The notes under the pieces were generated by a model that was given only the letters and a program-made list of their open reading frames with translations, did no database searches and had not been told where the DNA came from. DNA of 64,000 bases, from assembly GCF_900497805.2 (NCBI RefSeq), contig NW_020954556.1, positions 57,494,907-57,558,906 of the forward strand, written 5' to 3'. Origin of the DNA: Vombatus ursinus (lineage: Eukaryota > Chordata > Mammalia > Diprotodontia > Vombatidae). Below are positions 10,713 to 22,084 of this stretch, piece by piece. A program made the translations under genes and the position numbers. The stretch's first letter is position 1; every line of letters begins with the position of its first letter.

Positions 10713-10789
10713 ACGAGTAATGGTCCGTATCAGTGCAGCATGGACAGACTCTCAGATCCTTGAGATGTTGATGCCTTCCTCCTAACGTA

Positions 10790-11050
10790 GCTCCAACCAA
10801 GCCAATCTCCTTGCTATCTGTCTCTCTCACTCATTGGGCTTACGATATTTGCCTTTTATTCCCTTTGCTTAAACCACTTCCCGAAAGAAAGTTCTCTTCT
10901 ACTTTCTACCAGTCCATGTTTATCCTTCAAAAAGTCTGACTCTAAATTTTTTTAGGAAGCATTCATCAATTTCTTTCATCCTACTCTTATAATTCCCTTA
11001 TTCTGGATGGCTAAAACATGTATGCCTTTAGAGTGTCCATTATTTTGTGC
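10790..11050 (+). mobile_element. L2 LINE fragment (tentative)
   Basis: L2-like end of ORF: tctttctaccagtccatgtt, tatccttcaaaaagtctgac, ttaggaagcattcatc. Confidence 0.45.
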
Positions 11051-11079
11051 ATGATTCTTTGTAGTTGTTCTTGGTCACA

Positions 11080-11200
11080 TATATATAATATATATGTGTG
11101 TATGTATATGTATGTATATATGCATGTATCTATANNNNNNNNNNACATACATATATTATACATACACGAATATGTGTGTGTATATATATATATTTATTTA
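11080..11200. repeat. TA/TG microsatellite spanning a 10-N gap
   Basis: Alternating ta/tg/gta on the left and acata/tatgtg on the right of the N run (11,135-11,144). The gap is an assembly artefact in low-complexity sequence. Confidence 0.9.
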
Positions 11201-11211
11201 ATAGGTTGGTA

Positions 11212-11350
11212 AATCTGGAGCTAGAAGGCACCTTAGAGACTATCTAGGCCAACCCCATCATTTGTCAGCTGAGGAAACTGAGGCCCAGGGAAGGTAGGTG
11301 AGCAAGTGCTCAAGGTCACACAGATCTGAACCCAGTCTTCTGACTCCTTC
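11212..11350 (-). mobile_element. MIR-type SINE
   Basis: agctagaaggcaccttagag, gtcagctgaggaaactgagg and ctcaaggtcacacaga. Confidence 0.7.
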
Positions 11351-11424
11351 CAATGAACCACATTTCATTTACTTTTATTCTCTTCAGCCAAATTCTAAGT
11401 GGTTTGATGGAACACAGAGACTTT

Positions 11425-12035
11425 CCCCCCCCTTTTTTTATTCCTCAATAATACCTAATAGTGTTGGGCACTGAAAGAAATGACTATTTCTTTCTCGTAT
11501 TGATAATCAGTTACTGAATTAGGACCGGGATTTTTTCAGGAGCCTGTGGGTTATTCAGTCTCTGAAGAACATTGCTGATAATGGTATTGGATTAACTTTC
11601 TTAAAAATCTTGTTCAGACCCCATCCAGGTGGGGAAAACCCATTGTACTCTACTCTGGTCTGGGTAGAGATAAATTCTTTGATTAAATTGCCCAAGGCTG
11701 GGGGTGATTTGGAAGTAAATGACATGATCAAAGTCATGTCCTCCCAGCCCCTCATTAGATTAGGTCCACCTCTTGTTGTAATAGTTGCTCTCTCTCATTA
11801 CTTGTTAACCAGTCAGAGTCTAACGCCACCCTCAGGAACACCTACCCTTCCAATGGCATATAAGCATTGAGTGGGTGCTATGAGGGGTCTTCAGCATTTG
11901 AGAGTGTCACTGACCCCTTTTGTTAATAATATGCTAGCATTATTAATAAAATGATTACCCAGAAACTATGTCTCTTGAACTTTTTAAACATCACAGCGCA
12001 TAGTAGGTGCTTAATAAACATGGTTAACCAGTTAA
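11425..12035 (+). mobile_element. L2 tail split by a solo LTR
   Basis: The L2 end is cut between gttgggcac (to 11,471) and gcgcatagtaggtgcttaat (from 11,996). Joined, it gives the standard L2 ending ggcacatagtaggtgcttaataaa. Confidence 0.7.
11472..11995 (+). mobile_element. Solo LTR, endogenous retrovirus fossil (ERV1-like)
   Basis: The 524-bp block begins TG and ends CA, and is flanked by gcac (11,468-11,471) and gcgc (11,996-11,999). This fits a 4-bp duplication, the size typical of ERV1/gammaretrovirus-type integration. A TATA-like catataag sits near 11,857 and a poly-A signal aataaa near 11,945. No internal region is present, so this is the product of LTR-LTR recombination. Confidence 0.65.
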
Positions 12036-12784
12036 AGGGGATAGGAGTCTTCATGGTCATTGGCACTGAGAAAAACAGAGAAACTTTAGAGGTTACTTAG
12101 CAACAAAAAGGCTACTCCCAGTTAGCAGAATTGAGTAATCTCCATAATAGGACCTATCTTCAGCCCTATATGGTTTTAGCTACAGGTTTCCTTAAAGCCA
12201 TTTATGAACCTGTTCAGTCCTATCATCATTAAGAACTACTAAATATATCTGATGAGCTAAGGTTTGCTAACATGGCCTGAGGATACTTTTTAATGGCCAC
12301 ATGCAATCAAAGGATTACCCATGAACTGTTAGCATTTTTTTAAAAAAAAGTGTTGGAGGAGGAGCCCCCCAGTTGTTGGCTAAATTCTCCTTCACAGCAA
12401 AGCAGGGAAGATGGAATAGACCTTACAAGTAAGCAAGTAGGTATCTGTCTACATGTTCTTATTTTAAAAGTTTTAGGAAAACTCTTGTTCCTTAAATTTT
12501 CTTCCTCGGACAGTCATATTTTCTAAAATTCTAGTATCACAGAGTCATTCCTTTAGGTCTTAAAGGCTTTTTGATCTTTGGGAGACCATATTAAAAAAAA
12601 TAACTACCTTTAGAGGGATGATACCATAAGCTCTTTACAATTATTATCTTTGTAACAGAGGAGTACCCATGGAAGGCCCTGGCTTCAGATTTGTCCTCCC
12701 AGCGGGTTATTCAATGTATGGGCAAGATTTTTTGCCTGATGCCAATATAACATATGTTCCAACCTTAGAAGCCAGTTTGCAGTC
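12036..12784. other. Unassigned intergenic sequence
   Basis: About 750 bp of mostly single-copy DNA with no convincing open frame or repeat. Confidence 0.45.
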
Positions 12785-13760
12785 ATGAACATACATATTT
12801 ATTTTTTATTTATCTTATTTTCAATTCATGGAACAAAACAAGCCTTTGCATAACAGAATAAAATAAAAAAGACGATTGCACATGAAACTGCAAATCTACC
12901 ATGTACAACTTGCTATTCTTTCCAAATATACGACAAAGTTACCATGTAAATTTCTTTTTTTCCCCTTTTATCTTCCCTTCCTATAATTATTTTATACATA
13001 CTTCTATTTATCAGTTCTTTCTGTGGATGCAAATAGCATCTTTCTTCATATGTCCTTTATTTTTAATTTGTGTATTTACAATAGTCAAAATGCCTTAGTC
13101 ACTCAAAGTCGTTCTTAAAACAATATTGCTGTTACCATACACAATGTTCTCCTGGTTCTGCTCACTTCACTCTTCATCATTTTGTGCAAGTCCTTCTATG
13201 CCCTTCTAAGATCATTGAACTCATCATTTCTTATAGTACAATAGTGTTCCATCACAACCATACACTACAACTTGCTCAGCCCTTCCCCAGCTGATGGGGA
13301 TCCCTGCAATTTCCAGTTTTTTGCCACTGCAAAGAGAGCCACTATAAACATACTATGCATATTCAAAGTTATATTTACTATTTGTGATCTGCAGTTTTGC
13401 ATATAATATTCTTTTTCTGTTCTACTATAATATAGCTTCCTTTTCTTTTTAAATATATAATAAATTCACCTATAGCTTTCAAAGCCCTCCAGTTTCTCTG
13501 TGGTTCTTTTTTTTTTTTTTTTTTTTTGGCGAGGCAATGGGGTGAAGTGACTTGCCCAGGGTCACACAGCTAGTAAGTATCAAGTGTCTGAAGTCACATT
13601 TGAACTCAGGTCTTCCTGAATCTAGGGCTGGTGTTCTATCCACTGTGACAGCTAGCTGCCCCTTATAGTTCATTTTGGTCTCCCTTCTGAGTTTTTTTCC
13701 AAGGATGCCAGAATGGGAGTACTATGTCTTAGTGGACATATCTTTCAACCTACAGCTTTC
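12785..13760 (-). mobile_element. L1 3' end split by a SINE
   Basis: Antisense L1: acatgaaactgcaaatctac, tatcagttctttctgtggat, tacaatagtcaaaatgcctt, ctacaacttgctcagccctt. A SINE occupies 13,507-13,661; L1-like sequence resumes afterwards (ggtctcccttctgag). Confidence 0.75.
13507..13661 (-). mobile_element. WSINE1-like SINE
   Basis: Long poly-T on this strand, then gacttgcccagggtcacaca, atttgaactcaggtcttcct and gctagctgcccc. It sits inside the L1 3' end. Confidence 0.88.
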
Positions 13761-14042
13761 AAAACAAGACAACTAACTGGGAATAAGGCCCTCCTTGCCT
13801 GGGTACAGAATAGACAAGATGGTGGGGTGCCAGAAGATAGAGAGGAATAGGATAATTTTTCATTTTGCCTCATCAGCCTTTAAGATTACCAGGACGTTTT
13901 TTCATGATTTAAAAAACAATTTTTTTAAAATCACCACATGCTTTATTCCCTGAATTTAGAATTCAAACACACTCTGCTCTGTGAAAAGCAATATGAATGG
14001 CTTTACCTCCCTCAGCCCTAAAATTAATCTGTCAAACTAGAT

Positions 14043-14245
14043 CAAGGGTTTAATTAACTTTTTTTTTTTTTTCTGTCAGACCCCTCTGGCAGTCTGGCGA
14101 AACCTATGGATCCCTCCTTAGAGAAATGTTTTTAAATGCATATACTAAAATACACAGGATTACAATGGAAACCAATTGTATTGAGATAACAGTTATCAAC
14201 ATATTTTTAAAAACAAGTTCATGGTCCCCAAGTTAAGAACCCTTG
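14043..14245. mobile_element. Short hAT-like DNA element (copy c)
   Basis: Inverted ends CAAGGGTTTAATTAACT and AGTTAAGAACCCTTG. The interior matches copies a and d in opposite orientation. Confidence 0.6.
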
Positions 14246-15150
14246 GCCATAGGTAATCTCTTAGGACCCTTCCAGCACCAACATTCAATGTCTCCTTAGT
14301 AACGGAAGTGAAGAAAGTCCTTCCTACCTTTCCAACGGGGAATGTTCTGCATGACTTTCCTTCAAAATAGGTCCGTGTTAGGTCTCTGTTCTGGGTCAGG
14401 GTTTCCCTGCAGAAAAGAAAGTCACATTTCAAGACTTTGCAGCCCCTGGAAGGCTCCTCATATGCAATCTTCCTTCAGTTCCCGCAGCACCAACTTACAC
14501 AAATTCTGGTGCCACGCCTGTACTCAGCATTGCTGATATCTTTGTCACGTGACTTTGGCCAATTTTTGTTGCATAGAAAATCAGGACATTATGACCTTGA
14601 CAGATTCTTGTCTTATTTAGCAATAATACATTCTTTGTCCTGAGAAGAGGGAATTCTTAGGACAAAGGTAGACCTTCCTTTATATCAGTCTTAAAGGAGC
14701 ATGTCACAGGATTTAGCATCTCCTAAGCTTTCAGAGCAAAGGTGGAGTTTAGTGTTTCCAGGTGTTCCATAGTTTAATTCGAAGACATCTAACTGTCCCC
14801 TGGACCTTGCTCCTTCCTCTCTCTCTGTCTCTGTTTCTGTTTCTGTCTCCCCATGCCAAATTATGAATGGTAAGGATTGTATTCACTCATGGTATGAGTA
14901 TGATTTTCTGGTTCAATAGATATACTAAATTCTACCACTTTGAAAAGCTATTAATTACCTGGAGAATTTCTACCGTTTCTTTGCTAGCACAGTAGAATCC
15001 TTTGTGGTAGCATTCTTTACAGGCTTTATGGAAATGCAGGTGGTGTTGATGCCATCACAAGTGCAGCTGACCTCTCACCTCCTTGCCTCAAAAATAGTTT
15101 CATTCTAGGAGGTATTGCACATTTGCTCCAAAGGGAGGCTCTATTATTTT
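14246..15150. other. Unassigned intergenic sequence
   Basis: Mostly single-copy. It contains a short CT-rich run (about 14,815-14,850). Short open frames show no homology I recognise. Confidence 0.4.
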
Positions 15151-15154
15151 GTGG

Positions 15155-15396
15155 AGCAAGTAGGGTGGTGCAGTAGATAGAGCAGTGGTCCTGCAGTCAA
15201 GAAGACCTGGTTCAAATGTGGCCTTAGATACTTATTAGCTGTGTGACCTTGGACAGGTCACTTAACACTGTTTGCCTCAGTTTCCTGTTCTATAAAATGA
15301 GCTGGAGAAGGAAATGGCAAACCACTCCAATATCTTTGCCAAGAAAACCCCAAATGGGGTCACAAAGAGACAGACACGGCTGAATAACAACAACAA
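15155..15396 (+). mobile_element. tRNA-RTE SINE (MAR4-like)
   Basis: Head tagggtggtgcagtagatag, core tgtgaccttggacaggtcac, middle gagctggagaaggaaatggc, RTE-like tail agagacagacacggctgaat. Confidence 0.88.
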
Positions 15397-15544
15397 GTCC
15401 ATGGGTACAACTAACATCCATATGATGAAAGAACAACTAAAGGAATCCTCCTGGTACCTAGGCTAAGAAGGTGTGGCTGGGTTGAAATCTGCATTATTTG
15501 AGGAAGTCTCATGTCAGTGAGATCACAGATACGTCAAAATAGTG

Positions 15545-15790
15545 AAGTATTGTGTCAAGTTAAAAAGAGCACTAGATTTGAAGTCAGATCACTTAGGGTC
15601 AGGATGAAACTTTTATTACTTATTAGCTTCGTGACTCAAGGCAAATCATTTGATTTCTTTGAGCCTCAGCTTCTTCATCTGTAAAATGGGGATGATAGTA
15701 ATATTTGTACCACCTATCGTAGGGAGCTGTTATGAGGACAGAGTGAGATGCCGCACATGAAAGCGATTTATACTGATTGTCACCTTTGTT
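15545..15790 (+). mobile_element. MIR-type SINE
   Basis: gcactagatttgaagtcaga, ttcttcatctgtaaaatggg and gggagctgttatgaggacag. Confidence 0.75.
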
Positions 15791-15799
15791 TCTGTGTTT

Positions 15800-16245
15800 C
15801 CAGTGTCCAGCAGCAGCAATGTTTGTTCCCTTTGAAGACTATCATGTTACATAAGTCAGAGCCATAAATTGTCACTGGGAGAATATTTATGTTGAAAAGA
15901 TGTTAGGTGACACAGTGGATAGAGCACTGGACCTGGAATCAAGAATACCTGAGTCCAAATCTGGCCTCAAACACCGGTTTGTGTCGCCCTAGGCAAGTCA
16001 CTTACCCTCTGTGTGCCTCAGTTTCCTCAATTATAAAACAGGGATAATAATAGTACCTACCTCCCAAGGTTGTTGTAAGGATCAAGGGAGATGTTTGTAA
16101 AGAGCTGAGCATAGTGTCTGGCACATAGTAAGTATTTAATAATTACTTGTTCACTTCCTTTGAAAAGATAGACTTTTACGTTAAGGAATGGCTTGGGATT
16201 ATTGAAGGTTCTGAACAATTTCCCAAAAAACAGTTCAGCCTGATA
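15800..16245 (-). mobile_element. RTE-clade LINE fragment (second family), split by a SINE
   Basis: The minus strand reads FGKLFRTFNNPKPFLNVKVYLF...ILPVTIYGSDL, matching the post-RT region of RTE ORFs (KVYLFNT-LPALTYGSETW). A MIR/THER-type SINE (15,902-16,158) is inserted with flanking gttgaaaagat and tttgaaaagat. The same segment recurs at 21.7 kb. Confidence 0.55.
15902..16158 (+). mobile_element. MIR/THER-type SINE inside the RTE fragment
   Basis: Head gacacagtggatagagcact, core gccctaggcaagtcacttac, 3' part ggttgttgtaaggatcaagg and tggcacatagtaagtattta. Confidence 0.8.
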
Positions 16246-16246
16246 C

Positions 16247-16475
16247 ATTTGTTGTTCAGTTGTTTCAGTTATGTCCAACTCTTCATGACCCTATTTGGGG
16301 TTTTCTTGATAGAGATGCTGGAGTGATTTGCTATTTCCTTCTCCAGCTCATTTTACAGATGAGAAAACTGAAGCAAACAAGGTTAAGTGACCCAGGGTCA
16401 CATAGTTAATAAGTGTCTGAAGCTGGATTTGAACTCAGGTCTTCTTGACTCTATCCATTGTACCACCTAATTACA
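16247..16475 (-). mobile_element. tRNA-RTE SINE (MAR4-like)
   Basis: Tail first: gttgttcagttgtttcagtt, atgtccaactcttcatgacc; then tccagctcattttacagatg and aggtcttcttgactctatcc. Confidence 0.85.
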
Positions 16476-16488
16476 ACCCACTGACTGA

Positions 16489-16725
16489 CCTTTGAATATT
16501 CAGTTTTTAGCAAAACAAGACTAATCAATTCTATGTCCCAACAGTTGAGGTTCCCCCAGACTATACTCTCTTATCTCTAAGAATACTGCTTTTGAAATAC
16601 AGATTACATCATTTTGATTCTCCACCTGGCTTAAAATGATAAGATAGTATAGTTTGGGAAAAACTTCAACCATTGGGACGTAAAATTGATTAGTCTTGCT
16701 TTTCTAATAACTGAACATCCAAGGG
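16489..16725. mobile_element. 237-bp palindromic DNA element (MITE-like)
   Basis: The left arm (16,489-16,580) and right arm (16,634-16,725) are reverse complements with scattered mismatches. For example, aagactaatcaattctatgt pairs with the reverse complement of acgtaaaattgattagtctt, and ctatactctcttatc pairs with gataagatagtatag. The outer ends pair as CCTTTGAATATTCAG with CTGAACATCCAAGGG. The loop is about 50 bp. There is no transposase. I could not assign a superfamily. Confidence 0.75.
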
Positions 16726-16732
16726 ACAATTA

Positions 16733-16905
16733 GTGTGGTATAGTGGAAAAAGCATAGGAACAATTTTTCCTGCTTTGTTCCTAATTACTGAGTCATCTCG
16801 GGAAAGACATCCTCTTTACCCTGAGTTTGCTCATCTGTAAGGTGAGGGAGGTTAAACTAGGACATCTCTAAGGTCCCTTTCCAGTCCTGTCATTCTATGA
16901 ATAGA
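16733..16905 (+). mobile_element. MIR-type SINE
   Basis: gtggtatagtggaaaaagca, tgctcatctgtaaggtgagg, aaggtccctttccagtcctg. Confidence 0.7.
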
Positions 16906-17794
16906 CATTGCTGCTGTTCGGTGAATGCCTGTTCTGTGATAAATTCTTGCCTTGTTGACATTTTTCACTTTAAGAAGATTGGCAAAGCCCCAAGGGCAGC
17001 TGCCAATTCTGAACTGAATTCTGACCAACAAATAAGAATTGGTCATCTTGAATGAAAGTGACCTTGTGATCTCAGAGTTTGTGTTAATGAAGGAAGGAAA
17101 TGCTGAGTATGATTATCCACAACTCCTCGACTTTTAGGAAAGCAAACTTCAAAATGCTCAGAGATGGGATGGGTATGACCATGCAGAAGAGGTCTCTGGA
17201 AGGGGGTTGAGAAGGCTCCAAAACATGCCAGTTTCACATTAAACCGCAAATGATCAGAATGAGGAAGAAAAGAGTGACGCAACTGGAGACACTATGATGT
17301 GGCATTACAGAAACTTCTCTAATGATCTTGAGTTTTAAAATAACCCATCAAAAGACGGGAGGAGGAACATGTGCTCACTGGGGCTGGATGTAAAAAAAAA
17401 ATGCACAGGAGTGGAGCCTATTAAAAGAATGTCAGGGAGCCTAGGCCCAGAATGCATTGAGACTTGTGGAACAGGCCAAAGACACCAAAAGGGACTTTAT
17501 TGGGTCACACTGGGGAGCAAGAAGAAACTAAGGAAGGAATGATAGTCCATTGTTTGGGGAGATAGAACATTAAATGATGATAGAGCTATCTAACTCATAA
17601 ATCACTTCCAAGAATCTTCAAACTAGAAATACTAGAACAAACACAGTTGAAAGGAAATTGGAAATCCAAGATAGAAAAAAAAAATGGAATATAAGGAGAG
17701 GACTGCTAACTGTCTATACTAAACGGATTCAAGTCTCCAGGCTCAGAGGAGCTTTATTTCAGAAGTCTACTAGGAAGCACAATTCATGGATGGA
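16906..17794. other. Unassigned intergenic sequence
   Basis: Purine-rich, mostly single-copy. No gene was recognised; the higher A/G content between 17.3 and 17.7 kb could be an eroded LINE. Confidence 0.4.
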
Positions 17795-18235
17795 GTCAGG
17801 AAGTGGAGTTCAGAAGATTGGAGTTCAAATCCTGTCTCAGACACTGGCTAGCTGTGTGACCTTGGGCAAGTCACTTAACCTCTCACAGCCTTAGTTTCCT
17901 CATCTGTAAAATGGAGATAATAAAAGCACCTGCCTCACAGGATTGTTGTGAGGATCAAATGAGATAATAATAGCTGCATTTATGTTGCACTTTAAAATTT
18001 GCAAAGTCCTTCCCAAAGATTATATTATTTTATCCTCACAACAACTGGGAAGTAGATATGATTGTCATCCTCATTTGACAGATAATGAAATTTAGGGAGG
18101 ATTTAAACTCTAGGTCTTCTTGACTCCAAATTCAGGGCACTATCTAACATGCCAGCTAGATAACCTACACAAAGTGTTTCATAAACCTTAAGTGTTATAT
18201 AAATGTTAGCTATTTTTCTTGTTATTATTAAATTA
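17795..18235 (+). mobile_element. MIR-type SINE with an inverted MIR/THER inside
   Basis: The outer copy runs gttcaaatcctgtctcagac to tgttgtgaggatcaaatgag, then resumes at about 18,168 (ccttaagtgttatataaatg). The inner antisense copy (17,965-18,167) has gctgcatttatgttgcactt and an inverted head. Confidence 0.7.
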
Positions 18236-18739
18236 ATTATGAAATCACTAACTTTGTGTCGATAGATGTAGAAGAGCAAATGTTATTCTAGGAATAGGAG
18301 AAATCCCTGTGATTTCCTAGAGCCCTCAGGTATAAATATTAGCAGTGAGGAAATCCTGGAATTGGGAAAATACCACAAAGGAAAAGTGAACTATTGGGGT
18401 GGGTTAGGGAGGAACTCATAGATTCCAGCGTACTCCGTGTATCATGTCATATATACCATACTCAAGCCTTGCCACCACATGAGACTTCTTCTGTCTCAAA
18501 ATTTCAGCTCAATGTATTGCGTTATTTTTGTGAAAGAATTAATTTTAAAAATTTACAATAGCATTCAATGGAAAAATGGAAAAACAATTTGCTTTACAGA
18601 AATTAGTTGTGAATCCTGATAGACTGAAGGCTATGGAAAGAGCAGTTCATTTAGCAAATATCCAGAGACATCAGTCAGATAAATATTTTGATTGAAACTT
18701 TCCATCAAAGTTAAATATTTAATTCCTACATTTCATTTT
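18236..18739. other. Unassigned intergenic sequence
   Basis: AT-rich. No feature supported. Confidence 0.4.
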
Positions 18740-19925
18740 TGTATCATCTTCATTTCCCAGTATATCCCTCCTCACTTCCCCTCCTAGAGAGCCATTCTTT
18801 ATAATGACATTTTTTAAAGAGAAAAAAAGCAATTCAACAAAACTAACTAACATATCAACTAAGTCTAACAACAAACACAGTGTTCTACATCCCTAGTCCC
18901 CTTACCTCTGGAAAAAAGGGAGGGAAGTCCATTTTGATAATTCTTCTTTAGGGACAAGCTCAGTCATTATAATTGTACAGCATTCAGTTTCATCTTTTTT
19001 TTATTTGTTTATTTTTTCCATTTCCATTGTTGTAGTCATTATGTATATTGTTTTTCCAGTTGTGTTTACCTCATTTTGCATCAGTTCATATAAGTCTTCA
19101 CATTCATCATTTCTTACAGATATCCCATTAAATTCATGTACCACATTTATTTAGCCATTCAATCAATCATCAATTAATATTTATTAAGAGCCTACTGTGT
19201 GCCAGGTAGTGTGCTAAATGCTGGGAATACAAAGATACAAAGAAAGGCAGCCCCTTCCCTTGAGAAGCTCACAATCATTATAATGGGTATGTAATCAGTG
19301 GGTATCTAATTCTTTTCCAGGTCTTTGTTATTACAGAAAAATGCTACCAAGTATATTTTGCTGTTTATGAAATGTTTGTTTTTATCATTGACCTTTTCAG
19401 GGTGTATATCTAGCAAAGAGATCATTTGGTCAAAGGGTATAGACTTTCATCACTTTCTTAATATAATTCCAAATTTCTTTCCAGAACAATTGGACCAATG
19501 TTTAGCTCTACCAGCTCTGTATTAGCCTGACTTTTTACAACCATTTTAACACTGAGTATTTTCCTCTTTGTCATCTTTGTTAATTGTGGGGTTATGAGGT
19601 GAAACCTCAGAAGTTATTTGATTGTATTTCTTTTATTGATTTGGATAATCTTGCATATAATTGACAATACTCTGTAATTCTTCTTTTGAGAACTGGCTGT
19701 TCATATTATTTGACCACATGCATTAGGGAATAACAAATATAGTTTTTTTTGGTTTCTGTTTTTTGCTAGGCAATGGAATTAAGTGACTTGCCCAGGGTCA
19801 CTCAGCTAGTAGGTGTCAAGTGTCTGAGGCTGGATTTGAATTCCGGTCCTTTTGACTCCAAGGCCAGAGCTCTATCCACTGCGCCACCTAGCAGCCGCCA
19901 AATGTAGTTTTTAATTATCTGTGCT
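18740..19925 (-). mobile_element. L1 ORF2 3' end and 3' UTR with two insertions
   Basis: Antisense L1: gtgtttacctcattttgcat, atttggtcaaagggtataga, gttatgaggtgaaacctcag, gaactggctgttcatattat. An L2-type tail (19,160-19,290, antisense) and a WSINE1-like SINE (19,743-19,898) interrupt it. Confidence 0.75.
19743..19898 (-). mobile_element. WSINE1-like SINE
   Basis: gacttgcccagggtcactca and ctatccactgcgccacctag, flanked by caaatatag (19,734-19,742) and caaatgtag (19,899-19,907). Confidence 0.88.
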
Positions 19926-20464
19926 AATGGGGAAAGGTATAGAGTAGCCAGATGAATTACCAAAATGTTTTAGAAACTAATTTTAACATCCCCCTTTCCA
20001 CCATATCTTGCTAAAATAGATAAAAATTTCTTTTTATATGGTATCATTGTTTGATGCTAAAATCACCACTGAGCTTCTCTTTTTATGCCTAACACTGAAT
20101 TCCTAAAATGCCCCCAAGAAGGGCATTGACAAAATATTTTAAACTGTTTCCACGATGAAACCAAACATCCCCTGGGTTTCTGCCTACCCATATCTAGGTG
20201 TAGGTGGCTGAGATGAAATTGTTTTGAGCTAATTTCTCCCCTTGTTCCTTATTTCCCAGAATTGAATACATATCACTTTGAAGTCAGTGGCAACTCAGAA
20301 CTTGGATCTGCCCCAAGAGTTATTTTGTAGAATTTGGAGTGTTTAGTGAGTCATTTTGGATATTCATCTTTGATATCTAGACTACTGGTGAATTTCTTAT
20401 TTTCTTCACCTTTTGAAACCACTTGATAAAGCTTTTTGTTGTTATAATGGTTTTGTTACTACTA
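19926..20464. other. Unassigned intergenic sequence
   Basis: About 540 bp, single-copy, no recognised element; a candidate for conserved noncoding sequence only if alignment shows it. Confidence 0.4.
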
Positions 20465-20705
20465 CTAATAGCTAGCATTTATATAGTGCTTTAAGAAATG
20501 CACACCACTTTACAAATATTATTTCATTTGATCCTCGTAACAATCCTGGGAGGTAAGTGCCATTATTAAACCCATTTAACGTATGAGAAAACTTAGATAG
20601 ACAGAGGGTAAGTGATTTGCTTAGGGCCACATAGCTAGTAAGGTCAAATTCGAACTCAAATCTTCAAAATCCAGGGCTCTAGCCACTGCACCACTTAGCG
20701 TTATT
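20465..20705 (-). mobile_element. MIR/THER-type SINE
   Basis: tagctagcatttatatagtg, atttgatcctcgtaacaatc, gatttgcttagggccacata and the inverted head. Confidence 0.82.
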
Positions 20706-20779
20706 ATAATGAACTAAAAAATTAGTGAACAAACTACAAATTAGTTTTAAATATTATGATGCTATAATGTGTCCGTCAT

Positions 20780-20858
20780 ATAATCAAATGAGAATATTTG
20801 TAAAGTAATTAGCACAGTATCTGGCACATAGTAGGTGCTTAATAAATGCTTACTTATT
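20780..20858 (+). mobile_element. MIR-type SINE tail
   Basis: tagcacagtatctggcacat followed by aggtgcttaataaatgctta. Confidence 0.65.
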
Positions 20859-20869
20859 TCATTTCATCC

Positions 20870-22084
20870 ATTCCATGATCTCATCAATGCAGATTTTCCT
20901 TCCACAGGTATACATTTCAACCCAACCATGTTTTCTCAACTTGTATAGTTCTTCGTGTCTTTCCATAGGGAATTTGCCCAATGTGCTGGAAACTGTTGAA
21001 AGGAAAATTCTTTGTTTGTTTAAGTCTTTCACCCAAACTCAGGACTAAGAGAATTAAAAGGAGTTTATTAAAAGCACATCAAGGCAGCAACATCTTAACA
21101 GGCTGATCACTGGAGATCAGAAAGGGATTCAAGATGGATACTTTTTTTTGATAATTTTCTTAATGAGATATAGACAATTTGGATAGGTCCCTATCAGTAA
21201 AGGGGATGAACCATTGCATCTCAGCACCGCCCCAGGTAGCAGGTACATGAGGGCTATGTGATATTCAACAGGTACAAACAGGTAGGGGACGACCTGATAA
21301 TGTGATAAATAGCAGACAATACAAAGCTGCATACTGGGTGACACTATCCCCAACACTGATTGACAGGCAGCTCTGGGAACAATGGGTCACCGAGTCAGTA
21401 TAACTTTCAACGAAACCTTCTTATAGGTCTTTTAACATTTCATCAATACCAGTGAAACACTGGGGTGGTCAATCTGTTTTTTCATGTGTTAATACATGGG
21501 CAGCCCATGTCCTTTCCCAGTCATATTTGTCCTTGGTGATATTTTTTTTTTTACAGAAGATCCTGCACACAAATCATCATTAGTAATATTGTGTAGCCTA
21601 CTTATAATCACTATGCATCTCTCTATTGCTCTTTGGGTTATTTACAATTTTTATCCTTTGGATATCACAGTGTGCCAGGAATCAGAGCCAAGCATCATCA
21701 TTGGGAGAGTATTTTGTGGAAAAGATAGACTTTGGTGTCACAGATTGGCTTGGAATCATTCTAGCCTTTCCCCTTGCTCCTGTTCAGTTCTGGGGGTAGC
21801 TCATCTCACTATCCATCTGTAGTGCCTGACCAAGATATAGGTTTGGACTGATGGATTAGTTCAATGGGCTTTCTATTCACTTGATTGCTGTAATCTGAGC
21901 AATGTACATTTTTCAGTTCACTTGGGTATTTCCATGAGGTTTCCTGAGCCAATCTGTTTTGAATGACCATGGATCTCATTAAAGAGGTCCTGTCATATTC
22001 TGAAGCTAGATTCAACTAGACCAATGTCTATTTGTGTATAGAAGATCTTGTCATCCTTAGGAAATCTCTCTTCCGTTTATTTTT
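20870..22084 (-). mobile_element. RTE-clade LINE 3' half (second family) split by an LTR
   Basis: On the minus strand, 21,495-22,084 gives the RTE post-RT region: LFHKILPMMMLGSDSW, then TQRAIERCIVIISLLHNITN, similar to RTE TQRAMER...LQHITN. The C-terminal part continues left of an LTR, at about 20,870-20,996 (MERHEELYKLRKHGWVEM). The frame is broken. The same family appears at 15.8 and 46.4 kb. Confidence 0.55.
20997..21459 (-). mobile_element. Probable solo LTR, endogenous retrovirus fossil
   Basis: The block interrupts the RTE copy and, on the minus strand, shows a poly-A-region motif (tttaataaactcctttt) near its 3' end, as in LTRs. No internal retroviral genes adjoin it. The boundaries are approximate. 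Confidence 0.42.

Noticed and set aside
15155-15396. Pol III promoter boxes in the SINE heads as tRNA genes
   Set aside because: The A and B boxes belong to tRNA-derived SINEs; no intact cloverleaf or anticodon arm.
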